A stretch of DNA of 64,000 nucleotides from Prosthecomicrobium pneumaticum (lineage in GTDB: Bacteria; Pseudomonadota; Alphaproteobacteria; Rhizobiales; Kaistiaceae). Location: the NCBI RefSeq assembly GCF_014199915.1, contig NZ_JACHOO010000003.1, positions 573,690 through 637,689 of the forward strand, in the 5' to 3' direction. The notes below the pieces were generated by a model. The model searched no databases, was not told the origin of the DNA, and saw nothing but the letters and a program-made list of their open reading frames with translations. Each line of letters opens with the position of its first letter. Within the stretch, counting starts at the first letter, position 1. Position numbers and translations under genes: made by a program. This document shows, one piece after another, positions 17,778-26,301 of the stretch.

Positions 17778-19313
17778 GTGGACTATGCCGTCGAGCTGAA
17801 GCGGATCACCAAGCGCTTCGGATCCTTCACCGCGAACGAGTCGGTCGACCTCGCCGTCCGCCCGGGCGAGATCCATGCCGTCGTCGGCGAGAACGGCGCC
17901 GGCAAGACGACGCTGATGAACGTGCTGTTCGGGCTGCTGCAGCCGGACGAGGGCGAGATCCTGATCGACGGCAAGCCGACCGTGCTGCCCGGGCCGACCG
18001 CGGCGATCGCCGCCGGGATCGGCATGGTGCACCAGCACTTCAAGCTCGTGCCCTCGCTCACCGTCGCCGAGAACGTGTTCCTCGGCATGGAGATCACCAA
18101 GGGCGGTCTGATCGATCATCGCGCACAGCGCGCGAGGACGGCCGAACTGTCGCGCACCTTCGGCCTCAAGGTCGATCCGGGCGAGCGCGTCGGCCTCCTC
18201 TCGGTCGGCATCGAGCAGCGGATCGAGATCCTGAAGGTGCTCGCCCGCGGGGCGCGCATCATCATCCTCGACGAGCCGACCGCGGTGCTGACGCCGCAGG
18301 AGAGCCGCGAACTGTTCGAGACGCTGCGCGGCTTCGTCGCCAAGGGCATGACGGTGATCTTCATCTCGCATCATCTCGAGGAGGTGATGGAGGTGTCGGA
18401 TACCGTCACCGTGCTGCGGCTCGGCAAGAAGATCGCCACCCGTCCGACCGCCGACCTCACCAAGGCCGAACTGGTCCAGATGATGGTCGGCCGCGCGGTC
18501 AGCTTCGACCGTCGGCCGCGCGAGAAATCCGCCGGCGCTCCGGTGCTCGCCGTCGAGCGGCTCTGGGCGCGCGACGAGCGTGGCCTGCCGGCGGTCCGCG
18601 ACGTCTCCTTCGAAGTGCGGGCCGGCGAGGTCGTCGGCATCGCCGGCGTCGCCGGCAATGGCCAGACCGAACTCGCCGAGGTGCTCGCCGGCCTGCGGCC
18701 CGAAAGCCACGGCCGCTTCCGCCTCGGCGACGTCGATCTGACCGGCCGCAGCCCCGCCGCGATCCGCGCCGCCGGCCTCGCCCATGTGCCCGGCGACCGC
18801 ATGGTGCGCGGCGTCGACCGGCACGCATCGGTCGCCGCCAATATTCTCATGACGCGTCAGGACCGGGCGCCCTGGTCGCGCCGCGGCCTGATCGACTGGA
18901 GCTATGTCCGGCATCGGGCCGAAGAGCTGATCGGGCGGTTCGACATCCGCACCCAGGGGCCGGACGCGCCGGTGAAGAGCCTGTCGGGCGGAAACATCCA
19001 GAAGGTCGTCGTGGCGCGCGAATTCTCCGGCGATGCCCGCTTCCTGCTCGTCGACCAGCCGACCCGCGGCGTCGACATCGGGGCGCAGGAAGCGATCCAC
19101 GACGAGATCATGCGCCAGCGCGCCGAGGGCAGGGCGATCCTCCTGATCTCGGTGCAGCTCGACGAGCTGATCGCGCTCGCCGACCGGATCCTCGTGATGT
19201 TCAACGGCCGCATCATGGGCGCGCTCGACGCCGAAGGGGTGAGCGAGGACGCGCTCGGCCTCCTGATGGCCGGCATCGCGCCCGAAGCCGTTTCGAGGGA
19301 GGCCGCGGCATGA
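17778..19313 (+). CDS. ABC nucleoside importer ATPase (duplicated ATPase domains)
   Basis: 511 residues from a GTG start. Domain 1 (about residues 5-240) has Walker A GENGAGKTT, signature LSVGIEQR and IILDEPTAVL. Domain 2 (about 255-500) has a degenerate Walker A GVAGNGQTE, signature LSGGNIQK and LLVDQPTRGVDIGAQ. The lost lysine in the second P-loop is usual for the BMP/ribose ATPase family. It powers the importer with the two permeases that follow; its stop overlaps the first permease start (ATGA). Confidence 0.94.
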   Translation: MDYAVELKRITKRFGSFTANESVDLAVRPGEIHAVVGENGAGKTTLMNVLFGLLQPDEGEILIDGKPTVLPGPTAAIAAGIGMVHQHFKLVPSLTVAENVFLGMEITKGGLIDHRAQRARTAELSRTFGLKVDPGERVGLLSVGIEQRIEILKVLARGARIIILDEPTAVLTPQESRELFETLRGFVAKGMTVIFISHHLEEVMEVSDTVTVLRLGKKIATRPTADLTKAELVQMMVGRAVSFDRRPREKSAGAPVLAVERLWARDERGLPAVRDVSFEVRAGEVVGIAGVAGNGQTELAEVLAGLRPESHGRFRLGDVDLTGRSPAAIRAAGLAHVPGDRMVRGVDRHASVAANILMTRQDRAPWSRRGLIDWSYVRHRAEELIGRFDIRTQGPDAPVKSLSGGNIQKVVVAREFSGDARFLLVDQPTRGVDIGAQEAIHDEIMRQRAEGRAILLISVQLDELIALADRILVMFNGRIMGALDAEGVSEDALGLLMAGIAPEAVSREAAA

Positions 19314-20350
19314 GCGACCCCGTGCGGGCCGTCCTCGGCCAGGTTCTCGCGGTGGCGATCGCCATCGCGCTCGGCGCCCTCGTCATCCTGGCGGTCGGCG
19401 AAAGCCCGGTCCGCGTCTTCCGCGTGCTCTTCCTCGGCGCCTTCGGCGACGCCACCAAGATCGCCGGCACGCTCCTGCAGACGACGCCGATCCTCGTCTG
19501 CGGCATCGCCGCCTGCATCTCGCTGCGCGCCGGCCTCTTCAACATCGGCGTCGAAGGCCAGCTCTTCATGGGCGGCTTCGCGGCCGCGTGGATCGGCTTC
19601 GGCTTCTCGCTGCCGCCGGTCTTCCACGTCCTCCTCGGCCTTGCCGTCGCCGCGCTCGCCGGCCTCGCCTGGATCGCCATCCCGGCCTTCTTCCGCGCCC
19701 GCTACGGCGCCAATGAGGTGGTCTCGACCATCCTGTCGAACTATGTGGCGGTGCTCCTGACCTCCTATCTCACCATCTTCCTGTTCAAGCGGCCGGGCGG
19801 CTGGTCGGAGACGCCGCCGATCCATGAGAGCGCCTATCTGCCGGCGATCTTCGATTTCTCGCGGCTCAACTGGGGCATCGTGATCGGCCTCGCGCTCGCC
19901 GTCGGCGTCTGGTTCTATTTCCGCGCCACGCCGCGCGGCTACGCGATCACGACGATGGGGTCGAACCCGAAATTCGCCGAATATGGCGGCATCGACATCC
20001 GCCGCCAGGGCTTCGCCGTCCTGCTCGTCTCCGGCGCGGTCGGCGGGCTCGCCGGCGGCATCGAGGCGCTCGGCGTGCACCGGCGCTTCATGGAGGGCTT
20101 CGCGCCCGGCTTCGGCTTCGACGGCGTCATCGCGGCGCTGCTCGCCAATGGCCATCCGCTCGGCACCATCGTCACGGCGCTGTTCTTCGGCGCGCTCCGG
20201 AACGGCTCGCTGCTGCTCGAGGTCGACACCAACGCCTCGCGCGAGATCATCACCGTCATCCAGGCCCTCATCATCCTCGCCGTCTCGGCGCAGATCCTGA
20301 TGCGCCGCAGGGCCGACAGCACGGCCGGGGAGCGGCGATGGAAGTTCTAG
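19310..20350 (+). CDS. ABC nucleoside importer permease 1
   Basis: A 346-residue membrane protein of the BPD_transp_2 family, about eight to ten helices. Characteristic segments are SLRAGLFNIGVEGQLFMGGF and ANEVVSTILSNY, with a C-terminal GVHRRFMEGFAPGFGFDGVIAALL in split form. ATG 19310 overlaps the ATPase stop. It overlaps the second permease by 13 bases. Confidence 0.93.
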   Translation: MSDPVRAVLGQVLAVAIAIALGALVILAVGESPVRVFRVLFLGAFGDATKIAGTLLQTTPILVCGIAACISLRAGLFNIGVEGQLFMGGFAAAWIGFGFSLPPVFHVLLGLAVAALAGLAWIAIPAFFRARYGANEVVSTILSNYVAVLLTSYLTIFLFKRPGGWSETPPIHESAYLPAIFDFSRLNWGIVIGLALAVGVWFYFRATPRGYAITTMGSNPKFAEYGGIDIRRQGFAVLLVSGAVGGLAGGIEALGVHRRFMEGFAPGFGFDGVIAALLANGHPLGTIVTALFFGALRNGSLLLEVDTNASREIITVIQALIILAVSAQILMRRRADSTAGERRWKF

Positions 20351-21309
20351 AGAAACTGTTCAATGTCGCCCTCGTCGTCGCGACGATCCGCACCACGGCG
20401 CCGATCCTGCTCGTCGCGCTCGGCGGCTCGTTCACCACCAGGGCCGGCATCTTCAATATCGGCCTCGAGGGCCAGATGCTGGTCGGCGCCTTCTTCGCGG
20501 TGATCGGCTCGATCTGGACGGGCTCGGCGCTTATCGGCGTCGCCTGCGGCGTCGCCGCTGCGCTCGTCTTCGCGCTCGTCTTCGCCCTTCTCGTCGTCAC
20601 CTTCCGGGCGAACGAGGTGGTGGTGGGGCTCGCCCTCAACATCCTCGCCGGCGGCATGACGATCTCGCTCATGAAGGCGATCTTCGGCACGCGCGGCTCG
20701 ATCGTCGGCCACGGCATCGTCGGCCTGCCGAAGCTCACCGTGCCGGGCGCCCGCGACCTGCTCGGCTCCTATGCCCCGCTCGTCTCGGGCTTCACCCCGC
20801 TCGTCTATGTCGCCTTCCTGCTGGTGCCGCTGCTCGTCCTCTTCTATCGGCGCACCCGGCTCGGGCTCCATATCGGCGTCGTCGGCGAGAAGCCGGATGC
20901 CGCGGAGGCGCAGGGCCTCTCCGTGACGCGCATCCGCTACACCGCCTCGCTGCTCTGCGGGCTGCTCGCCGGCCTCGCGGGGGCGCACATGTCGCTCGGC
21001 TACATCACCATGTTCACCGAGAACATGTCGTCCGGCCGCGGCTTCATGGCGGTGGCGATCCTGATCTTCTCGAACGGCGACCCGGTGCGGCTGCTCCTCG
21101 GCTGCCTGCTGTTCGGCTTTGCCGATGCGCTGTCGCTGCGGCTGCAGACCTTCGGTTTCCCGTCCTATCTCGTCCTCACCGTGCCTTACGTCGTCGCGCT
21201 CGTCGCGCTCTTCCTGCTCGCCTGGAAGACGCGGCCGAAGCTGGTCCGCGAGACGGCGGATTCGATGAGGCGCCTCCTCTCCATCCGCCCGGCGAGCCCC
21301 GAGCGGTGA
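20338..21309 (+). CDS. ABC nucleoside importer permease 2
   Basis: 323 residues of the BPD_transp_2 family, with TTRAGIFNIGLEGQMLVGAF, RANEVVVGLALN and SSGRGFMAVAILIF. It pairs with permease 1. ATG 20338 lies inside the end of the preceding gene and its stop overlaps the extended reading of the next gene, consistent with tight translational coupling. Confidence 0.93.
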   Translation: MEVLEKLFNVALVVATIRTTAPILLVALGGSFTTRAGIFNIGLEGQMLVGAFFAVIGSIWTGSALIGVACGVAAALVFALVFALLVVTFRANEVVVGLALNILAGGMTISLMKAIFGTRGSIVGHGIVGLPKLTVPGARDLLGSYAPLVSGFTPLVYVAFLLVPLLVLFYRRTRLGLHIGVVGEKPDAAEAQGLSVTRIRYTASLLCGLLAGLAGAHMSLGYITMFTENMSSGRGFMAVAILIFSNGDPVRLLLGCLLFGFADALSLRLQTFGFPSYLVLTVPYVVALVALFLLAWKTRPKLVRETADSMRRLLSIRPASPER

Positions 21310-21335
21310 GCCGACGATCCCCGGAAAGACCCCGC

Positions 21336-22349
21336 ATGGAACGCATCATCCTCGACGTGGACTCGGCCGGCGACGACATCCTCGCCGTGCTCTTCGCCGC
21401 CGCCTCGCCGCAAATCCGGCTCGAGGGCGTGACCACCTGCACCGGCGCCGCCGGCCCGATCGAACAGGTAACCGACGTCGTCCTCAATACGCTCGCGCTC
21501 GCGAACCGGCGCGACATTCCCGTCGCGATGGGCGCCTGGCGGCCGATCGTCGGCAATTCGAAGGCCGACATGCAGGCGCCGGTCGACGTCGAGAAGAACC
21601 TCGTCGCCCGCTTCGGCGACAGGCTGAAGAAGTTCAACCAGAAGGCGCCGCCGCCCGACCATGCGGCGATCGACAAGCACGCCGTCGATTTCATCATCGA
21701 GACGGTGCTCGCCAATCCGGGCGAGATCACCCTCGTCGCGACCGGGCCGCTCACCAATCTCGCCATGGCCTTCCTGCAGGAGCCGAAGCTCGCCGAGGCG
21801 GTGAAGCGCTTGATGCTGCTCGGCGGCTGCTTCACGACGCCCGGCAACATGACGCCGGCCTCCGAATACAACATCTGGGCGGACCCCGAGGCGGCGCGCA
21901 TCGTGCTCACCCAGGAGGTCGAGAAGATCCTGGTGCCGCTCGACGTCTGCGAGGACAATCGCGCCGCGACCGGCATGATGACCCGTGACGACATCTCGGA
22001 CATGCTGTTCGAGGCGCGCGACAATCCCGTCGTCGGCATGATCGCCGACACCTTCCCGATCTATATCGACATCTGGCGCGACTTCTTCGATCTGGTCGGC
22101 TTCCCGATGGACGACGTGATCACGGTGGCGCTCGCCTTCCAGCCGGACCTCTGCACCTATTCCGAGCCGCTCTATTGCGAAGTGGCGCTCGAGGGCTGGC
22201 TGACGCGCGGCCAGACGGTCGCCTGGCGCGGCCGGCAGATTCTCAAGGGCGGCGGGGCGAAGACGACGCGGATCGCCGAAACGATCGACGGCAAGCGCTT
22301 CCTCAATCTCTTCAAGGCCGCGATGGCCCGCTACGAGCGCGCGGCGTGA
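21336..22349 (+). CDS. Divergent nucleoside hydrolase (IUNH family), variant active site
   Basis: 337 residues from ATG 21336 (GGAAAG upstream); a GTG at 21306 would add 10 residues. The calcium-binding N-terminal motif is DVDSAGDD instead of the usual DTDPGxDD, keeping the aspartates. LVATGPLTNLAMAF and MLLGGCFTTPGN are typical. The C-terminal region, where normal members have HDP, reads GFPMDDVITVAL: the aspartate is kept but the histidine that protonates the leaving base is replaced by methionine. It should still bind ribosides, but the leaving group may differ from ordinary bases. Compare the intact motif in the next gene. Confidence 0.85.
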   Translation: MERIILDVDSAGDDILAVLFAAASPQIRLEGVTTCTGAAGPIEQVTDVVLNTLALANRRDIPVAMGAWRPIVGNSKADMQAPVDVEKNLVARFGDRLKKFNQKAPPPDHAAIDKHAVDFIIETVLANPGEITLVATGPLTNLAMAFLQEPKLAEAVKRLMLLGGCFTTPGNMTPASEYNIWADPEAARIVLTQEVEKILVPLDVCEDNRAATGMMTRDDISDMLFEARDNPVVGMIADTFPIYIDIWRDFFDLVGFPMDDVITVALAFQPDLCTYSEPLYCEVALEGWLTRGQTVAWRGRQILKGGGAKTTRIAETIDGKRFLNLFKAAMARYERAA

Positions 22350-22359
22350 GGACGGACCG

Positions 22360-23292
22360 ATGACAGACGCGACCCGCATCCTCTACGACTGCGATCCCGG
22401 CCACGACGACGCGATCGCCCTCGTCATGGCGCACCGCTCGCCCGCCGTCGAGATGATCGGCGTGACGACGACCTGCGGCAATGCCGAGATCGAGAAGACG
22501 ACCTCGAACGCGCTGCGCATCCTCGAATTCATCGGTGCCGGCGACGTGCCGGTGGCCGAGGGTTGCCACCGTCCGCTCGCCCGGCCGCTGGTGCTCGGCA
22601 CGGCCGACGGCCCGAGCGGTCTCGAGGGTTCGCCCTATCTGCCGCAGGCGACGATCACCACGGTCGGCCGGCACGCCGTCGACTTCCTCGCCGACGCGCT
22701 CGCGGCGGAAGCCGGGCCGATCACCATCGTCGCGACGGGTCCGCTCTCCAATCTCGGCCTCCTGATCCTCAAGCACCGCGCCGTGCTGCCGAAGATCAAG
22801 GAGATCATCTGGATGGGCGGCGTCTTCTATCGCAAGAGCGAGATCATCACGCCGACCGAGTTCAACGCCTTCTGCGATCCGGAAGCGCTGAAGATCGTGC
22901 TCGACAGCGGGGTGAAGCTGAAGATGGTCGGGCTCGACGTGACCATGCAGGTGCTCGTCGAGGAGCCGCAATACGCCGAGTTCCGCAAGATCGATACGCA
23001 GCTCGGCAAGGTGGTGGTCGACTGGCTGCTCTTCTACGAGAAGCTCCACCGCAACAGCATGGGCGTCGGCGGCGCGTTGCACGATCCGCTCGCGCTCGCC
23101 CTCGTCATCGATCCGACGCTCGTCCGCTTCCGCCCGGCCCATATCGGTGTCGACCTGCGCGGCAGCTACACCTTCGGCGCCACGGTCGCCGATTTCTGGA
23201 ACGAGCGGGGCGAGGCGCCGAACGCCGAAATCGCCTATGAGGTCGATGCCGACCGCTTCTTCGATCTGCTCTATGCGCTGCTCAGGGACTGA
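22360..23292 (+). CDS. Nucleoside hydrolase (IUNH family)
   Basis: 310 residues. The calcium-binding motif DCDPGHDD (residues 9-16), the IVATGPLSNLGLL segment, WMGGVFYRKSEIITPTEFN and GALHDPLALALVID with the catalytic histidine are all present. It hydrolyses the N-glycosidic bond of ribonucleosides to ribose and free base in the cytosol. It lies 10 bases after its divergent paralogue; both follow the nucleoside importer. Confidence 0.93.
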   Translation: MTDATRILYDCDPGHDDAIALVMAHRSPAVEMIGVTTTCGNAEIEKTTSNALRILEFIGAGDVPVAEGCHRPLARPLVLGTADGPSGLEGSPYLPQATITTVGRHAVDFLADALAAEAGPITIVATGPLSNLGLLILKHRAVLPKIKEIIWMGGVFYRKSEIITPTEFNAFCDPEALKIVLDSGVKLKMVGLDVTMQVLVEEPQYAEFRKIDTQLGKVVVDWLLFYEKLHRNSMGVGGALHDPLALALVIDPTLVRFRPAHIGVDLRGSYTFGATVADFWNERGEAPNAEIAYEVDADRFFDLLYALLRD

Positions 23293-23303
23293 AAGGAAAG
23301 GCC

Positions 23304-23948
23304 ATGTCGATCGACGTCTTCTCAGCCCATCGCCATGTCGAGCGCATCGCGCTCGACCCGGCCCGGACGGCGGTCATCGTCGTCGACATGATCAACGAGT
23401 TCTGCAAGCCGGGCGGCAAGATGGTGCTGCCGGGCTATGAGGTGTTGGTCGAGCCGCAATTGCGGGTCATCGAGGCGGCGCGCGCCGCCGGGGCACCGGT
23501 GATCTGGGTGCACGACAGCCACCGCAAGGGCATGCGGCGCGAGCGCGAATTCCTGAAGCGGACCCCGCACGGCGAGGAAGGGAGCTGGGCCACCGAGATC
23601 ATCGACGATCTCGGCGCGCGGCCCGACGAGATCCATGTGATCAAGCACCGCTATTCGTCCTTCTTCCAGACCGATCTCGATCTGGTTCTGAAGGACATGC
23701 AGTGCGACCAGCTCGTGGTATTCGGCGTCGTGACGAACATCTGCGTCCGCTCGACGGTGCACGATGCCTTCTTCAACGGCTATGAGGTGGTGGTGCCGCG
23801 CGATTGCTGCGCCGCGACCGGGCCGCGCGAGCAGGAGAGCACGCTCTACGACATCGCCACCCATTTCGGGATCGTCGCGGACTCGCGGGCGGTCGCCGCC
23901 GCGCTGGCCGGCGGCGCCGCGATCGAGAACGAAGACATCGCGGCGTGA
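23304..23948 (+). CDS. Isochorismatase-fold cysteine hydrolase (RutB/nicotinamidase type)
   Basis: 214 residues. The Asp-Lys-Cys triad is visible in VVDMINEF, VIKHRYSSFF and VVTNICVRSTV. HDSHRKG followed later by TPHGEE offers the D-x-H...H pattern used for metal binding in nicotinamidases. The middle part also resembles RutB (ureidoacrylate amidohydrolase). The family cleaves amides such as nicotinamide, maleamate, N-carbamoyl compounds or ureidoacrylate. In this operon it probably releases ammonia or carbamate from an opened ring. The substrate is open. Confidence 0.88.
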   Translation: MSIDVFSAHRHVERIALDPARTAVIVVDMINEFCKPGGKMVLPGYEVLVEPQLRVIEAARAAGAPVIWVHDSHRKGMRREREFLKRTPHGEEGSWATEIIDDLGARPDEIHVIKHRYSSFFQTDLDLVLKDMQCDQLVVFGVVTNICVRSTVHDAFFNGYEVVVPRDCCAATGPREQESTLYDIATHFGIVADSRAVAAALAGGAAIENEDIAA

Positions 23949-23965
23949 GCGAGGGCAGGGCGGGC

Positions 23966-24508
23966 ATGGCGGAGCGGCGCGGCAGGAAGCGGAAGGAGGC
24001 GGTTCCAGGGGCGGACGTGTCGGACGGACCGTTGTCGCCGGAGGACATCGCCCGGCTCTATGCCGCGACCGGCTACGACCTGCCGAGCCACCCCGCCCAC
24101 CTGATCCGCCGGGCGCATCAGCGCGCCACCCAGCGCTTCCAGGAGCTGATGGGGCGGCACGGGCTGACGCCGACCCAGATGGCCGCGCTCGCCACGGTGC
24201 TGCGCTATGGCGAGGTGTCGCAGAATCAGCTCGGCCGGCTCACCGCGATGGATCCGTCGACGATCTCGATCGTCGTGCGCAAGCTCCTGAAGCTCGGGCT
24301 CGTCGTCGGCGTCGCCTCCGAGACCGACCAGCGCCTGTCGCTCATCCGCATGACGCCGAAGGGCGTGCGCACCACGCTGCCGCTGCTCGACCAGAGCGCC
24401 GAAGTCGGCCGCCGCGTGCTGTCCCCGCTCACGGCCGAGGAGCAGGAGATCTTTCTCTCGCTGCTCAAGCGCGTCGCCGCCGGCGACGAGACCGCGGCCG
24501 ACGAATAA
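23966..24508 (+). CDS. MarR-family transcriptional regulator
   Basis: 180 residues from ATG 23966. A GTG at 23945, overlapping the previous stop, is the alternative start and would add seven residues. The winged helix-turn-helix spans about residues 65-130 (LTPTQMAALATVLRYGEVSQNQLG, in two pieces, then MDPSTISIVVRKLLKLGLV and the wing SETDQRLSLIRMTPKG). Being inside the operon it may sense the imported compound or a breakdown product and control this operon. Whether it binds the mirrored operators at 16.5 kb is unknown. Confidence 0.88.
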   Translation: MAERRGRKRKEAVPGADVSDGPLSPEDIARLYAATGYDLPSHPAHLIRRAHQRATQRFQELMGRHGLTPTQMAALATVLRYGEVSQNQLGRLTAMDPSTISIVVRKLLKLGLVVGVASETDQRLSLIRMTPKGVRTTLPLLDQSAEVGRRVLSPLTAEEQEIFLSLLKRVAAGDETAADE

Positions 24509-24527
24509 CCCGAGAAGCGAGACGAGA

Positions 24528-25727
24528 ATGGCCCACGACAGCCCGCTGAAGCCCGAAGGACCGAGCAAGCTCGTCATCCGCAATGTCGGCCTGATGCTCT
24601 CCGGCGCGCTCGAGGCGCCGATCCTCGATGCGGATGCGCTCGTCGCCGAGAACGGCCGCATCACGGCGATCGGCCGGCTGAAGGACCTCGACACCGAAGG
24701 CGCGACGACCGTGATCGACGCGCACGGCAGCGCGCTCGCCCCCGGTCTCATCGACAGCCACGTCCACCCGGTCGCCGGCGACTGGACGCCGCGGCAGAAC
24801 CAGATCGGCTGGATCGATTCCTGCCTGCACGGCGGCGTGACGACGATGATCTCGGCCGGCGAGGTGCACACGCCCGGCCGGCCGCGCGACATTATCGGCC
24901 TCAAGGCGCTCGCCATCTCGGCCCAGCGCCAGTTCTCGGCCTACCGGCCATCGGGCGTGAAGGTCCATGCCGGTGCGCCGATCGTCGAGCACGGCATGGT
25001 GGAGGAGGATTTCCGGGAACTCGCCGCCGCCGGCGTCACGCTCCTCGGCGAGGTCGGCCTCGGCTCCGTCAAGGATGGTGAGACGGCGAAGCAGATGGTT
25101 GCCTGGGCCAGGAAATACGGCATCCAGTCGACCATCCATACCGGCGGGCCGTCGATCCCGGGCTCCGGCCTGATCGGCGCCGATGTCGTGCTCGCCGCCG
25201 ATACCGATGTCGTCGGCCACATCAATGGCGGCCACACGGCGCTGCCCGACAGCGAGATCCGCTGCATCTGCGAGGGCTGCAGCCGCGGCCTCGAGATCGT
25301 CCACAACGGCAATGAGCGGGCGGCGCTCTTCGCGCTGCGCACCGCGCGGGAACTGGGCCAGCTCGAGCGGGTCATCCTCGGTACCGACGCGCCGGCGGGC
25401 TCCGGCGTGCAGCCGCTCGGCATCATCCGTACCGTCGCCTTCCTCGCGGCGCTCGGCGAGGTGTCGGCCGAGATCGCGCTCTGCTTCGCGACCGGCAATA
25501 CGGCGCGGATGCGCGATCTCGACGTGGGTTTGATCGAAGCCGGCAAGTCGGCCGATTTCGTCTTCCTCGACAAGGCGCAGCATTCCGCCGGGCGGGATCT
25601 GCTCGAGAGCATCCGGCTCGGCGACATTCCGGGCATCGGCATGACGGTGATCGACGGCCGGGTGACGAGCGGACGCAGCCGCAATACGCCGCCGGCCGAG
25701 CGGGTGCCGGAGGTGGTCGCCGGCTGA
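24528..25727 (+). CDS. Enamidase-like amidohydrolase
   Basis: 399 residues, amidohydrolase superfamily. It has the metal motif SHVH near residue 83, HGGVTTMISAGE, PGRPRDIIGLKALAI, VKVHAGAPIVEHG, GEVGLGSVKDGE, IHTGGPSIPGSG, HINGGHTA and GTDAPAGSGVQPLGI, and ends with SRNTPPAERVPE. This series closely matches, from memory, the enamidase of Eubacterium barkeri, which opens the lactam ring of 6-oxo-tetrahydronicotinate with a bimetal centre. Last gene of the operon. Together with the upstream cysteine hydrolase it suggests ring opening then amide hydrolysis of a released heterocyclic base. The true substrate is not shown by sequence. Confidence 0.85.
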   Translation: MAHDSPLKPEGPSKLVIRNVGLMLSGALEAPILDADALVAENGRITAIGRLKDLDTEGATTVIDAHGSALAPGLIDSHVHPVAGDWTPRQNQIGWIDSCLHGGVTTMISAGEVHTPGRPRDIIGLKALAISAQRQFSAYRPSGVKVHAGAPIVEHGMVEEDFRELAAAGVTLLGEVGLGSVKDGETAKQMVAWARKYGIQSTIHTGGPSIPGSGLIGADVVLAADTDVVGHINGGHTALPDSEIRCICEGCSRGLEIVHNGNERAALFALRTARELGQLERVILGTDAPAGSGVQPLGIIRTVAFLAALGEVSAEIALCFATGNTARMRDLDVGLIEAGKSADFVFLDKAQHSAGRDLLESIRLGDIPGIGMTVIDGRVTSGRSRNTPPAERVPEVVAG

Positions 25728-25734
25728 GCCGGCC

Positions 25735-26301
25735 TCAGCCGAGGGCGCGCAGGAACGCGATCAGCCTTTCGGCGCCCGCTTCCGGACGGCCGACATTCTC
25801 GATCGTGAGGTCCGGCGGCTCGGTCGGCACGGTGCGGGCGAGCCGTTCGCCGACCGGCCCGTCCTCGGGCCGGCCGCGCGCCGCGATACGAGCGGCGAGC
25901 ACATCGGCCGGCGCGGTGACGAGCACGGCGCACACCCGCTCGAAGCGGGCGCGGGCGAGCGGCACGACGGCGCGCGACAGATTGCAGACGACCACCCCGC
26001 CCGCACCGAGCGCCGTCTCGACGCTTCCGGGCAGCGCATAGCCGAGCCCGTGCGCCCGCCAGTGGAGCGGGAAGCGGCCGTCCGCCGCGGCAAGCTCGAA
26101 AGCCTCCGGCGTCAGCGTGTCGTGGTCTTCCGCCCCGCTCGAGGGGCGGGTGACGATGCGGCGCGGGAAGACGAAGCGCGGCTCGCCGGCGAGGCCGCGG
26201 CGGGCGAGCTCGATCAGCGTGTCCTTGCCGGCGCCGCTCGGACCGACCACGGCGACGAAGGCGCCGGTTCCGACCTGCGCCGGGGAAACCCGCTCGTTCA
26301 T
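25735..26301 (-). CDS. phnN: Ribose 1,5-bisphosphate phosphokinase
   Basis: 188 residues, guanylate-kinase-like fold with P-loop GPSGAGKD (about residues 20-27), RIVTRP and a C-terminal DLTIENVG. It phosphorylates ribose 1,5-bisphosphate to PRPP, the last step of carbon-phosphorus lyase product recycling. It is the last gene of the phn operon and overlaps phnM by 4 bases. Seven bases separate it from the convergent amidohydrolase gene. Confidence 0.95.
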   Translation of the reverse strand: MNERVSPAQVGTGAFVAVVGPSGAGKDTLIELARRGLAGEPRFVFPRRIVTRPSSGAEDHDTLTPEAFELAAADGRFPLHWRAHGLGYALPGSVETALGAGGVVVCNLSRAVVPLARARFERVCAVLVTAPADVLAARIAARGRPEDGPVGERLARTVPTEPPDLTIENVGRPEAGAERLIAFLRALG

